From positions 7,812,001-7,876,000 of the forward strand of contig OX637338.1 in NCBI GenBank assembly GCA_951799405.1: a stretch of 64,000 nucleotides of DNA, written 5' to 3'. The stretch comes from Agapetus fuscipes. Its lineage: Eukaryota; Arthropoda; Insecta; Trichoptera; Glossosomatidae. Positions 33,748 to 44,041 of this stretch are shown here, piece after piece. A program made the translations under genes and the position numbers. Numbering within the stretch: position 1 is the stretch's first letter; the number at the start of each line of letters is the position of its first letter. The notes under the pieces are model-generated. The model saw nothing but the letters and a program-made list of their open reading frames with translations, did not search any database and had not been told where the DNA came from.

Positions 33748-33945
33748 TGGCAAGTTCCAATACCGCCTGCGCCGAGTCTTATCGACAATATATTTTACCC
33801 TGCTTCAACAGATTTCAATTATTAATTAGTAATTCATTAAATTATTAAATAATTAATTATTTGTAGGCAATGTTAATACAAGTTTCTGGCCAGGCAAAAT
33901 CGATTGGTGAATTACATTCATCTTCACAAATATATTTTATAAAAA
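33748..33945 (+). repeat. SINE-R copy, diverged
   Basis: Plus-strand: TTATCGACAATATATTTTAC, the AT palindrome, TCTGGCCAGGCAAAAT and 'GGTGAATTACATTCATCTTC'. The tRNA head is eroded. Confidence 0.55.
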
Positions 33946-34174
33946 AATAAATAATAATAAGTTTCTCTAATTACGAATTCTTTGTTTTACTTGAAAACTG
34001 AATACTATGGATCATATTTAAATGCGATAATAATTTTTAAATCGATCCGTTTTTTTATTGTACTTTTTATTCAAACCTAGTTAAGCACTGTATGAGTCAG
34101 GGTGGCAGTGTATACTTATCAAATAAAAATAAAACGTAAAAACAGTGTAAACCTCGCACCTTTATAATAAGTTG

Positions 34175-34395
34175 CGTTATGACAACACGTGTCGATCATA
34201 AAGCTCTATAATAAATCCCGCTGGCGGTAAATTGCCGGCTTCGTTCCGCCCTCCGATGGGTTAAACGTATGAAAAACAAAACGGCCGTAACTTGCTCGCG
34301 CCGGGTGCACGTTTAGGTAAATTTCGGGCCACATTAAGTGGAAAAATAAAACAAAGGGTGGAGGTGTGGTTAATTGATTTCCTAATAAATATTTT
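34175..34395. promoter_or_regulatory. candidate cis-regulatory island
   Basis: A non-repetitive, less AT-rich block with clustered motifs: E-box ACACGTGT, AbdB/Cdx-like ATCATAAA, a RUNX-like TGTGGTTAATTGATT with an overlapping homeodomain TAATTGA, TCF-like ACAAAGGG, and several CpG-rich words (GGCCGTAACTTGCTCGCGCC). No reading frame. The regulatory role is inferred only from motif density and lack of repeats. Confidence 0.3.
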
Positions 34396-35427
34396 TTTAC
34401 TCTTTTTTATTCAGGTAACCTTTTTTAATATTGACTAAATGAATAAGATTTTTGTAATCATTTCAAAGTTGATTTCAAACTCAAACATGCTTATTTCTTT
34501 GAATTATACAGTTTTTAAATATTTCAAAACGGCACTGTTTTAAGATGAAAATAAATCTGAATACATTGCGAAGAAAGTGGCTTTAGAGGGCATCAAAAAA
34601 CAGATTTATCCAGAGAAGATTATGACCAGAAGTGAATAAAGATAGTCTTTGAAAAAAGTAATCTTTAAAAGTTTTTAAATTAAATTGTTAAAGTTCTTCC
34701 GTTTTATACGTATAGGTACTCAATACAAATTTAGAAATTCGTTTTTTTCTCAAACGTCACAGATATATTTGACTAGGCTTTAAACAACCAATAAGAGTAT
34801 ATTAGTTTGCCATTTTCCTCTCAACCTGGACACGTGACGTCACCATTATTGTACCGCATCCATTGCGCCTTATATATGGGCAACATTTTTATTTCATTTT
34901 TGAATCCATGCAATGTTAAATAAATACCGTATACAAAAGTGATTACAATAAATTCCAATTTCAATTGTAAACAAACATAAATACAACACTCCTTATTGTT
35001 TTATGAAGTATAAGATACGTGCATAGTACACATATTTGATTAGAATTTTAGCTATCTAAAGAGTGAGGCATTATTGAATAAGTATTGTAGAATAAAATTG
35101 TCTGCCATCCGCCATCACTTAGCAACCATCTGGTTCTGCTTGATGCTGTTCTTATAAAATAAAGTTACATCCCAGCGCTTGCTGGACTCGATAGAAGCTA
35201 TCACTCCATATTGTGCTTGAAGGCATATTCCGAAAGCTGGTCGCATCTCGACACATAACACACACATTTACAACTGACAACTAAACACAGAGCTTTTTAA
35301 ATATTTGAAATGCGACTCAGCTAAAAACATTGTAGTACTTATACAATTTCTAATCGAAGATAAATTTCATGCCAACCACTTAACTCTAAGTACAGATTTC
35401 TCTTCTCCAAAAATTATTTTTTCTTAT
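34396..35427. other. unannotated AT-rich DNA
   Basis: Nothing recognised. Confidence 0.35.
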
Positions 35428-35830
35428 AAAGTCTGAGTAGACCTTACTGGTAGAATCATTCGTTTTTGCGCGGTTAAAAAAATAAAAGACTAGATTGCAA
35501 GCTCCACGTAGGATGCCAAGATAGAGTAGACTTTACTGGGAATATCATTCGTATTTTCCCCGGTTGCAAAATTAAAAGACTAGGTTTCGAACTCCACAAA
35601 GGATGGCAAACATGATTTCCCGTTTCAATGTCGCTTCAAACCCATATCGTAATCCTGGCAAAGTTTTCTCAGCCTTCATAATAAACAACAACCTGCTTCC
35701 GCGGGACCAGAACAAAAACCCCTTCATACTAAGGAGTTAATAGGCTATTGTAAGACTGGCCTCCTCATCTGTGAAAATATAAAAGTAATTGCAACTCCTT
35801 CAAAATAAAACACAATTAGAACTTTTTCTA
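35428..35830 (+). repeat. SINE-Q relative with tandemly duplicated head
   Basis: Two direct copies of a tRNA-head-like unit (35428-35510 and 35525-35610) share GAGTAGAC.TTACTGG and 'AAATTAAAAGACTAG'-type blocks. The second leads into a SINE-Q body (GATTTCCCGTTTCAATG, 'GTTTTCTCAGCCTTCAT'). Confidence 0.5.
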
Positions 35831-35929
35831 CAATTATTTCAGCTCAGTTGCATCGTATACGTGTGTGTGATGTGTCTGGATGCACTCAACTTCAGAAATA
35901 CGCCATCGTATCCTTAATTGACTGTTATC

Positions 35930-36025
35930 TATAACGCTCGAGAGAGGCGCTGTTTTAGTTTCTATAATTTTTTTGTTACACGCTTTACTTAAGCTTAAAC
36001 TTAAGCCTTCTTACTTGGGATACTG
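35930..36025. repeat. MITE-H right half
   Basis: CGCTCGAGAGAGGCGCTGTT and TTAGTTTCTATAATTTTTTT, then TTACACGCTT and an end TACTTGGGATACTG. Confidence 0.6.
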
Positions 36026-36149
36026 ACCATCCTCAGTTCACTGCTAGCCAGCTGATAATTGCCCACTTACATATTCTATTACCGCGTGCGAACCATGTCC
36101 CCTGGCTACTCCCTGAGTTATATGAACAGATAACCGTAGCCACTACACC

Positions 36150-36285
36150 AAGCTTACGTATAAATTCAACCATAAGTTTATCAAAAAATATATTGAAACT
36201 AAAACGTTCACTCAAGGCGCTGATTAAATTTCCATGCATTCTTTTTGTAAACGCTGTGCTTGAGTTTATACTGGGGTTGCACTGC
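36150..36285. repeat. MITE-H copy
   Basis: Left arm AAATTCAACCATAAGTTTA, centre GAAACTAAAACGTTCACTCA, right end TGAGTTTATACTGGGGTTGC. Confidence 0.65.
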
Positions 36286-36487
36286 GGATGGTAAGCCACT
36301 TTATTTATTGAGTGATATACATGTAAACAAGATTATCAATGTCATTTGCTCTCAATAACAATACCTCTCTAAGAAAAATTACGCACATATTCTTCATGGA
36401 CCAATAATTTGTATTTCCTCGCTGAATTTTTATTTGTGAAAAAAATATTTTTTATCCTTCATTTTCTTGTATAATTCAGATCGCTGA

Positions 36488-36625
36488 TGGTTGATTCGTC
36501 AGTTTGTAGACAGCTTATGTTCAAACACAGAAAGCTGGGGTTCGATCTCCACCAAAGGACTCAAAAAATGATTTCAAGCCTCGTTGTGTTTTCAAACCTA
36601 AAATCACAGTACTGTCAATGTTATG
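36488..36625 (+). repeat. SINE-Q head, diverged
   Basis: GTTGATTCGTCAGTTTGTAG head, B-box-like GGGGTTCGATCTCCACC, then ATGATTTCAAGCCTCG and TTTTCAAACCTAAAATCACA. Confidence 0.5.
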
Positions 36626-36695
36626 GGGCATCCACACGCTTGCGGCAAGCGCCTTGCGGTGAGTAGTTTTAGAGCTAGACGTATGTATGAAACCT

Positions 36696-36846
36696 TACCT
36701 CGCAGAGACATTGTCAGGCTGGTAGTTTGCATCGAGTACATGAATTTTTCACAGATCCAAAACGCTCCAGGATAGGAAAAGGCAGATCTGTGAAAAATTC
36801 ATGTACTCGATGCAAACTACCAGCCTGACAATGTCTCTGCGAGGTA
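36696..36846. repeat. perfect 62-bp inverted repeat (foldback)
   Basis: The arms 36696-36757 and 36785-36846 are exact reverse complements over 62 bp. A 27-base loop separates them. The left arm starts TACCTCGCAGAGACATTGTC. No other copy is present in the window and it has no coding capacity. Confidence 0.95.
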
Positions 36847-37410
36847 TTTAACGTGCGATGTGTTCTCATAACAATAAAGAGTAAGCAGAAACAATATCCC
36901 GCCCAGCAGTTCACATATTGTTGTGAGTGCGTTCCCATAACTGGCGCCACGCTGCCACTCCGCAACAAGGATATTTTCATATTAAAGTGGCAATAAATCC
37001 GGCTAGCATTGTATTGGTTTAGCATAATCTGAAAATTACAAAGTCGATGAAAAAAGCATCAACGCATTTGCATTACATCACCGCCCATTCAAATCGTGGA
37101 GCTGATACTCGTATTCACAAACATCACTTTGAGAACTTGCAATGCTATGCGTGAGTTCTATGATTGTTAATTTAAAATGCGAGCAACGATCATCATAATC
37201 GATAATTACTCGAGGTGGGTCTTGGCTTCCTTGATCAACCTCAACCACTGCTGCTTAACGAATACCTTTCACATACGGTCCCATATTCCTAATGCACGAG
37301 AGTCTTCTACCCTTTCCGTCCAGGCATATGAATCTGGGTGTTCTCACTACCCTGCATTGAGTGTGTCACCACAACGATGTATATTTTTCAGGATCTGATT
37401 CCTTGACTTT
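36847..37410. other. unannotated stretch
   Basis: Less AT-rich between about 37200 and 37400. The open frames there match nothing I recognise. Confidence 0.3.
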
Positions 37411-37605
37411 TATTTTGGTATGAGACTGACCTGTAACTGTAAAAATTGTTCACTTTTCCAATGTCACGTCACCCCTGTTTCAGGGTAGGTCGGCCAAAGT
37501 TGCAGGGTTTGTGTTGATTTGAGGTTTGAGTTTTAATTTGTAAGTGCACATGCAACATTTGTAAGCGCGAACTCACACGTGTCTGTTTGTGGGTGTGCAC
37601 TTATA
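37411..37605 (+). repeat. repeat-S copy, left half of inverted pair
   Basis: Plus-strand copy beginning TTGACTTTTATTTTGGTATG and running to GTCTGTTTGTGGGTGTGCAC. Its 3' tail meets that of the next copy. Confidence 0.8.
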
Positions 37606-37852
37606 TAATCTATAATCTAAGTTGCAAGTATATATTCATTTAAAGCTCTCAGATGTACGCCCACAAACCAGCACGTGTAGTTCGCGCTTACAAATGCTGA
37701 ATGTGTACTGTACAGATAAAATCCAAACCTCAAATTAACATAAGCCCCACAACTTTTGCCAACCTTCCCTGAAACAGGGGTGACATTGGCAAAGTGAACC
37801 ATTTTTTACAGTATGGGTGGTCAGCCTCATACCAACCTATAAGTCAAGGAAT
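37606..37852 (-). repeat. repeat-S copy, right half of inverted pair
   Basis: Minus-strand near full-length copy: TATAATCTAAGTTGCAAG to 'ACCAACCTATAAGTCAAGGA'. Together the pair forms a tail-to-tail inverted repeat of about 440 bp. A small plus-strand tail fragment follows at 37872-37932. Confidence 0.8.
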
Positions 37853-37932
37853 ATGAATAATATAATAATAATATGCACTTAATATGAATATTAAATGTTA
37901 ATATACCTTTGCATTTTGATTATAGATTATAC

Positions 37933-38997
37933 TACATTGGCCACCACATCAGTAGCTACAGCTTTTTGTTCTCACCCTTTGTTTGGTCATAAATATGCCG
38001 GAAAATATTCCTTCCAATATCGAGAAAGTATTGGTCAATCTCAAGGTTTCGAAAGCAGAGTTACAGTTATATATAATATAAGTTTTATCAGTGTGAGAAG
38101 CATTTGGAAGCTTAGAATTCGCGCATAGCATTATGAGATCTCATAGCATTGTTCTTGAGTACCGGTGTTTACAAGCAAGTCTCTCTGCATAGTGAACGAG
38201 AGGCTAGCGTGATTTATGCCGATGTAATAACCGCCCTCGCTTCAAAATCTCACTGTTGCTGGCAGACACTGGGAGTTGCTGGCGTTCCACGTGATCTGCC
38301 ACTGAGTCCTGGACTTCATACCAAAGTCCTACGCCAACCCTGTGTTGCTCAATTATTCTTTGTCCTGTTAAAATCATAGATTATAGACATTCTTTAAAAA
38401 ATATAGTTAAATATGGTGTCTCAAAAATTATATGTCTTCTTGAACTATTTATTGATTCTTTTCTTAAAGTAATTAAACAGTTATTAAGAGACGCTGTTAA
38501 AATGTTTAAAAGAGTAGGTGCAATGCGTATATTTTGTTAAAATTCTTTATGTAGACAATTATTGACTTTGATCCAATTTGTTAAGGCTGATAATAAAAAG
38601 ACGTTCACAAATTGAGTTCTGACATCAAACCAAGTCTCTTCTGAAATTCAAGATAAATTCTTACATAGGTACTACAAAAATAAAAAGCTACAAGTTGATG
38701 GACTATAACTTCAATTGAAACAAAATATGGGTTAAATGGATAGGTTTTATGTATAAAAGAGTTGATCTAACTCCAATCGTTTGTAAGCAATTGCCGAATC
38801 TTGAAGAAAGCAGTTCTTCTAGATTGTATAAACGTTGTAGATAAAAGGCAATTGTCCAAATTGCAACCTTAAAGGTAAAACTGAATAAGTGCTGATTCAC
38901 TGTTTTGAGAAATTGTGGATAAAACATTTTATTAAGTGCTACTTTTCGTAGTATGTTATCCAATTACAAGGCAGTGCTCATGGCAAACTTATACATC
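37933..38997. other. unannotated stretch
   Basis: No repeat or credible gene recognised. Frames at 37895-38128 and 38149-38379 are short and anonymous. Confidence 0.35.
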
Positions 38998-39200
38998 TAA
39001 TCTAATCTAATCTAAGTTGCAAAGATATGTTACATAAGAGATTCACATTACATGCGTTCCCACAACCAGACACGTACTAGTTTGCGCTTATACATACCTC
39101 ATGTGAACCTTCAACATAAAAACCAAATCTCAAATGGACATACACTCTGCAACTCTTGCCGTCCTTCCCTGAAACAGGGGTGACATTGGCAAATATAAAA
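38998..39200 (-). repeat. repeat-S copy with tandem tail
   Basis: Minus-strand copy with CATCTAATCTAATCTAATCT at its 3' end, and CCCTGAAACAGGGGTGACAT. The 5' fifth is missing. Confidence 0.8.
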
Positions 39201-39410
39201 AGTACACTACAGCATTTTCACGCTTTTTTGTGTCTTCTCTCGTAGAAAATAGGAAAAAGGTGTATTTATCTTAGAAAACCATATTAGTTTAATATGCCAC
39301 TTATTCAGTTTTACCTTTAAGGTATCGAAATTATTAATCTCTATAAACAATGCCTTAGCTTGAATCAATACAATATTGTTTATTTATCGTTTAATTGTTG
39401 TTGCACTTAA

Positions 39411-39429
39411 CCCTTTCAGGCCTGACCAT
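39411..39429. repeat. piggyBac left terminal inverted repeat
   Basis: CCCTTTCAGGCCTGACCAT, directly after TTAA. Confidence 0.9.
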
Positions 39430-39863
39430 ATTTCTACTTAAAAAAAAAAATATTTTTAGTGTGGATTTTTTTATTTATATATTTTTTTAAATTTTCCAAT
39501 ATTTTTTTTTTTTTTAGTGTTAAAATTATAGATTTTATGCTATGTATGTTTAAACATACACTAGGATTCAAGGGGTATAAAAAGTTGACCAATGGTTGAG
39601 TAATATATTGTGTGGTGGTACTAAAACAATATTGGTGGTATTGGTAAATCATTTATATTTTATTTTATATTTTACAATAGACATAACAAATAGTTAATTA
39701 TACATATTCAATTTCAGTTACTTTATATAAATATTATTTTTTTACAGAGATTGTGAAAAAAAAAGTATTTGCAAATACAAATACAAATAAAACATAGAAA
39801 TAAAAAAGAAGTACACAATTTTGAAGATTACAAAAAAAAATAAAAACAATTATAAAAAATACT

Positions 39864-41468
39864 CTAGGATCTAACATGGAAATTATAGAAGCAATTGCGG
39901 TTTGAAGTGAAGCACAAAGCAACACCGCATCGTTTACAACGCACCTTGGATATTTTTAGACACAACTTACACCTCAATGCTTTCTTTTCAAACTCCGGAA
40001 AATGCCCCCATCCAGAAAATCTAACATCATCGCATGGCTTGGGTTGATAATCCCGGCGCTGGCGTGATGGTCCAGCTACAGGTTCATTAGAGGGTCGTCC
40101 TCTCGGGCGTGGTGCTAAAATATTGTTGCTAGCTATCAAAGCCGTCCCAATCTCCGCTCGAAAAACTAATAAAGTCTTATACTTTTCACCCAATTGCGTA
40201 CAGTGGCGTCTGTACAACAACCAAGCGTTTACCACTGCAAGGTCAATTAGGTGAAAGACTATTCTAAGGTAATAGCGTTTCGAGCGGATGTCGGTCCGGT
40301 ACAGCTCCAACAACATATTGTGAAGGTCAACGCCTCCCATGAATTTGTTGTAGCTGGACACAATCATTGGGCATGGAACATCTATAAAAGTCTTGGCAGC
40401 ATGCGTCCAACGACGCACAGTTCCAATTGGTTCCACCCCAACATACGATGATGTCAAATGCACCGGCTTACTATCGAGCCATTTTACAGCAATGATACCG
40501 TTAGCCACATCAGACTTGTGGTCATATGATCCTCGACCCAGTCTCTTCAGCTCTGCATCACTTTTCAGAGTACATCCTGCTAAGCGATTGCTGCGGACTG
40601 TGCCGACTGACCATATACCCAAAGACTTTAATTTGGCTATCAGTGCGTGGGAAGTAAACCAGTTATCACAGGAGACTTTGAAATTTTGATTTGTCGGAAT
40701 GTTTCGACAAAGTCGCATTACAATGTCACCACTGATTCCCAGTGCTGACCTCTCACCCACTGCGGTATCTTTGCCCGTATAAATTTCAAAGTCGTAGATT
40801 AATCCACTAGCCCCTGCACGGGCGAACACTTTGATGCCCCATTTGTGTGGTTTATTTTTTATGTATTGCTTCAAAGATGTTCGCCCCTTGAAGGGTATCA
40901 TGAATTCATCTACGCTATGGAATTCTTCTGGCTCAATTTTAGCCAGGTTCTGGCGAAGGGCATCGACCAACGGTCGTACTTTAAATAATTTATCATGGCC
41001 AGGTTGGCCGTAAGGAGTTAATTTGGAATTATCATTCAAATGAAAGTATTTCCGTAGTTTGAAAAAGTTATCTCTTGACATAGCATCACAAATAATAGGT
41101 ATTCTCACAGCCTGCTGCCAGAATAGGCGCAGTTGTGGCAACGGATAAATACCCATCATTATATGCATGCCAAGAAATGACTCTATCTCAGCTTTTGAGG
41201 TGTTGACAGACCTGCCAGTTATCTGCACCGAATATAAATTGGTCTGCTGGACCATATTTTCAATAATTGTATCATCTACAAATAATTGAAAATATTCCAG
41301 CGACGTTAAAATTTTAATGGGTTGAGAAAAACTGGCAGTGCACGTTGTGTCGGGGATATCCAAGTCACGGTGTCGCCAGCGTACTTCTGTCCGCAACGAA
41401 TGGGCCTGATGTTGTCCATCACCTTCCACCGCATTTGGTTCTTCCTCCTGGTCAACATCCCTAGGTGT
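39864..41468 (-). CDS. piggyBac transposase, main exon (DDE catalytic domain)
   Basis: The larger of two coding exons, 535 codons including the stop. It joins in phase 0 to 41692-41874, giving a 595-residue protein (the classical piggyBac transposase has 594). A 3' splice site, TTCTTTTCAG, precedes 41468. Catalytic aspartates lie in SVDEFMIPFKGR, SCDNWFTS and GGVDLHNM, about residues 248, 329 and 442 of the joined protein. The fourth acidic site of piggyBac (LDQ) is Asn here. NKPHKWGIK follows the first Asp, as in the family. The C-terminus has the cysteine-rich zinc-binding domain (CKLCLKISKVRCKRCGVALC) after a basic RPRGRPSN stretch. No stop or frameshift. The protein would act in the nucleus, excising at TTAA and reinserting without a footprint. 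Confidence 0.93.
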   Translation of the reverse strand, partial: TPRDVDQEEEPNAVEGDGQHQAHSLRTEVRWRHRDLDIPDTTCTASFSQPIKILTSLEYFQLFVDDTIIENMVQQTNLYSVQITGRSVNTSKAEIESFLGMHIMMGIYPLPQLRLFWQQAVRIPIICDAMSRDNFFKLRKYFHLNDNSKLTPYGQPGHDKLFKVRPLVDALRQNLAKIEPEEFHSVDEFMIPFKGRTSLKQYIKNKPHKWGIKVFARAGASGLIYDFEIYTGKDTAVGERSALGISGDIVMRLCRNIPTNQNFKVSCDNWFTSHALIAKLKSLGIWSVGTVRSNRLAGCTLKSDAELKRLGRGSYDHKSDVANGIIAVKWLDSKPVHLTSSYVGVEPIGTVRRWTHAAKTFIDVPCPMIVSSYNKFMGGVDLHNMLLELYRTDIRSKRYYLRIVFHLIDLAVVNAWLLYRRHCTQLGEKYKTLLVFRAEIGTALIASNNILAPRPRGRPSNEPVAGPSRQRRDYQPKPCDDVRFSGWGHFPEFEKKALRCKLCLKISKVRCKRCGVALCFTSNRNCFYNFHVRS

Positions 41469-41691
41469 CTGAAAAGAAATAAATAGTTACGTTTATAATA
41501 TCATCCACAAATAAAATAGAAATTGGAACCATAGAAAACCTACTTTAGAGGAATTTAGTCAATGTCAATGCAGTACAATCTGTGATTGATTACAAAGATA
41601 TAAAGGTACTGATTTATAGCTAATTTGTTGAGATATATTTTGAATAAAATGAGGATATTTTTATAGATAAATAAAAAAAAAAAATACTAAC

Positions 41692-41874
41692 GTGTATTTC
41701 AATGGGAATCCCAATTATCTGGCTCAACTCGTCTGCAGCCAACTCCTGGTCACTGTTTTCAATCCTTGGCTCCCCCCAGGTTGTAACTTCGTCATCCCCA
41801 TCTTCATCTTCAAGCTCTACATCTGATGCATTTCCATTCAGACACATAATGATCTCTCGAATAGAGTAAGACAT
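41692..41874 (-). CDS. piggyBac transposase, first coding exon
   Basis: 61 codons beginning MSYSIREIIMCLNG, rich in Asp/Glu (VELEDEDGDDEV), as is usual at piggyBac N-termini. I chose this ATG because it follows a good acceptor (TTTTTTCAG at 41875-41876) and needs no intron sequence. The donor is CAC|GTTAGT after 41692. The intron 41469-41691 is 223 bp. Joining in phase 0 restores an unbroken frame with the main exon. A further donor, CAAG|GTAATT at 42070/42069, suggests an untranslated leader exon right of 42070 and a 195-bp first intron. These splice calls are sequence-based inference. Confidence 0.8.
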
Positions 41875-42070
41875 CTGAAAAAAGAAAATAGTAAGGTGGT
41901 TAAAAATGACCTCATAATCCTGGTGTATGTTCAAACATACACGTTATTTTGTATACAAAAAAAAGTACTAAAAAACATAGAACTTGCAACAAATTATATA
42001 CTGTTGGATAGCTTATGAACTAAGGAACACGCTAAAAATGATTTTTTTTTCAATTTAATGTATAATTACC

Positions 42071-42260
42071 TTGAAAATTGACGATTTCGAGCGGAAGAAT
42101 TGTAAGAGTTGAAACGCAAGCCGGCTTGACAGTTGACAGACGTTATAGCGGTTAAAATGCAGGCAGGAAACACAAAGAAAAAATATAATGCTGTAAGCAA
42201 GCATACCAGCTAGCAAATAAAAAAAACCCCACGCCTCCATGAGTTTTGTACCTACCATGA
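42071..42260 (-). promoter_or_regulatory. putative piggyBac promoter and 5' untranslated exon
   Basis: Lies between the right terminal repeat and the leader splice donor at 42070. The promoter cannot be pinned down. The position fits that of piggyBac, whose 5' terminal region carries its own promoter. Confidence 0.4.
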
Positions 42261-42290
42261 TAAAATTTTGAAATCTGTGTATGTTTAAAC

Positions 42291-42310
42291 ATACCCACGG
42301 TCTGAAAGGG
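42291..42310. repeat. piggyBac right terminal inverted repeat
   Basis: ATACCCACGGTCTGAAAGGG, directly before TTAA. The outer nine bases match the left end inverted. Confidence 0.9.
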
Positions 42311-42314
42311 TTAA

Positions 42315-44036
42315 TAATGAAGTCGTCAAGCCGTGAAGCATGATAATTCCAGGCAGGTTCATTCCGTTTATAGTTTTGTGCACGAATGTCGGTGCACTTA
42401 GCTCTTGCCTCTCTAAAATGCCACGCCGCTTGGCCTATCTCGGAGCGCCTTGAACCGTCTCAGCCATTTTCGTGCAAAGAACTACAATAAGATTGCCGTC
42501 ATTATCGTCTATTCGGAAATCGGAATCGACTAATTATAATGGTACTGCTATACTTGAGAGTCAAGTGCTTCATCAAGCTGTTGCTCCAATCCACAATCTT
42601 GCATTTAATCAAAGCATACCTGATAACTAGATTCAATCCTTTGGATAGCTTCAGAATTTTGTAGTATGTAATTTCGCCTGTTTATCAAAATGAGTATTGA
42701 AGGCAAGAATCACCAATTGGCTGATTTCCTCCATCAAAGCCTCTGATGTCTAAGAGAGTGGCCTGTGTTTAAAACCGATCAGTGTCAATCATGATTTTCT
42801 ATTTTGGTGCTGTCTTGTAATCTACATCAAGAACAAGGAAATTTTTCACATCCTTGACTGTTAATATTAAACGATTTTCATACTTTCACTTTACTTTTTT
42901 GGAGTAAAAAACATACAAGACTTAGTATGTTTTTTTTTTGTTTTTGTTTAACAAACATTGTATGTAAATTATATTCTTTAGAAGCAACAATTCTTCATAC
43001 CTAACCGTCTATTCTTTTATGATACACCAGTTTTAATTATGAGGTCTCTGATTCGAAAAGAGTATCAACCACTACCTAAGCTCAGCATCGTTTTCGTCTG
43101 ATATCATGCAAATCAAACACAAGGTAGGGCTGTAGGTTAATGCCTGCCTCTATTGCTTATAGTTAAGCAAAGCCTTAAATACAGCTTAAGCATCGCATTA
43201 TGGTAGAAAGTGGCCCACTCCTCCCAGGCCCGTATTAAGTCAGCAAGAGATCGTGAGGGCCTCAAGTGCACCCAAAGACTTGGGTCCAACTTAAAGACTT
43301 AAGTCCCTTGCATAAGTCTGCAAAAGCACGTACCATCATTAATTGTTCTGAATCACAGTCCTTGGCTTTACTATAAGATGCACTACAGCTCAAAAAAGCG
43401 CAGCTCATTTTTTTTCAGCTCGCAGCTTGAACAAAACATCAAATGTCTGAAAATGATGTCTGACGTCATCGTGTTCGAATCTAAGACATTCGCCAAGAAT
43501 GCATATGAAGACTACAGGAGGAGAACAATGAATGTCAGTTGAAGAATATTTTGAGTAAATCAAAATTATAAATTTGAAAGTCTGTATTTCTCATGGTTAT
43601 TGCATGTCACAAAGAACCGGAAATACTGCCATAAACTGTGATAGCGACTGTTGTTGCATTACTAATTTCGATGAGCTTTAGATACACACAGATGCCACTA
43701 GATAGCATTAGTAGATTATTTTCACTGACATTCCTTGTTTTCCCCCCGTAGTCTTCAAATGCTCTAACAAGCAAGCTGTTGACTGGGTGTCCGCAAATTA
43801 TTGTGAGCACCATCACCCTTCATGCCCTTAACTTTTTGACGCATTGTTCATAAAAGGCTAACCTCCGGTTCTTTTGTCTGTTTATTTTCACAAGTAAAGA
43901 GACCAACCTCACGATAACCGTTGAACTTCAACAGAAGTTTTTTAAAGAAGCTGAAAATACTGGCACGAAAACTTAAATTAAACGAATATAATGAAACGAA
44001 AGATCACGCCTATCTTTTGCGGACAGAAACCTTAAC
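42315..44036. other. unannotated stretch right of piggyBac
   Basis: Mixed composition with a somewhat GC-richer part near 42400-42500. No gene or repeat recognised, and the frames are short. Confidence 0.35.
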
Positions 44037-44041
44037 CTGTA

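Larger units (their letters stand above)
39411..42310 (-). mobile_element. piggyBac-family DNA transposon, apparently complete
   Basis: A 2,900-bp element flanked by TTAA on both sides (39407-39410 and 42311-42314), the canonical piggyBac target duplication. The terminal inverted repeats start CCCTTTCAG: left CCCTTTCAGGCCTGACCAT, right (minus) CCCTTTCAGACCGTGGGTAT. Subterminal palindromes ATGTTTAAACATAC occur near both ends (about 39547 and 42280), and a variant (ATGTTCAAACATAC) lies at about 41926-41941. The only gene is the spliced minus-strand transposase. All parts expected for autonomous transposition are visible. Whether it is active cannot be judged from sequence. Confidence 0.93.

Noticed and set aside
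41620..41934. Reading 41620-41934 as one uninterrupted exon
   Set aside because: Its N-terminal part is AT-rich intron-like sequence before a good acceptor, and its C-terminal part runs past a good donor. The 61-codon exon joins in phase to the main exon.
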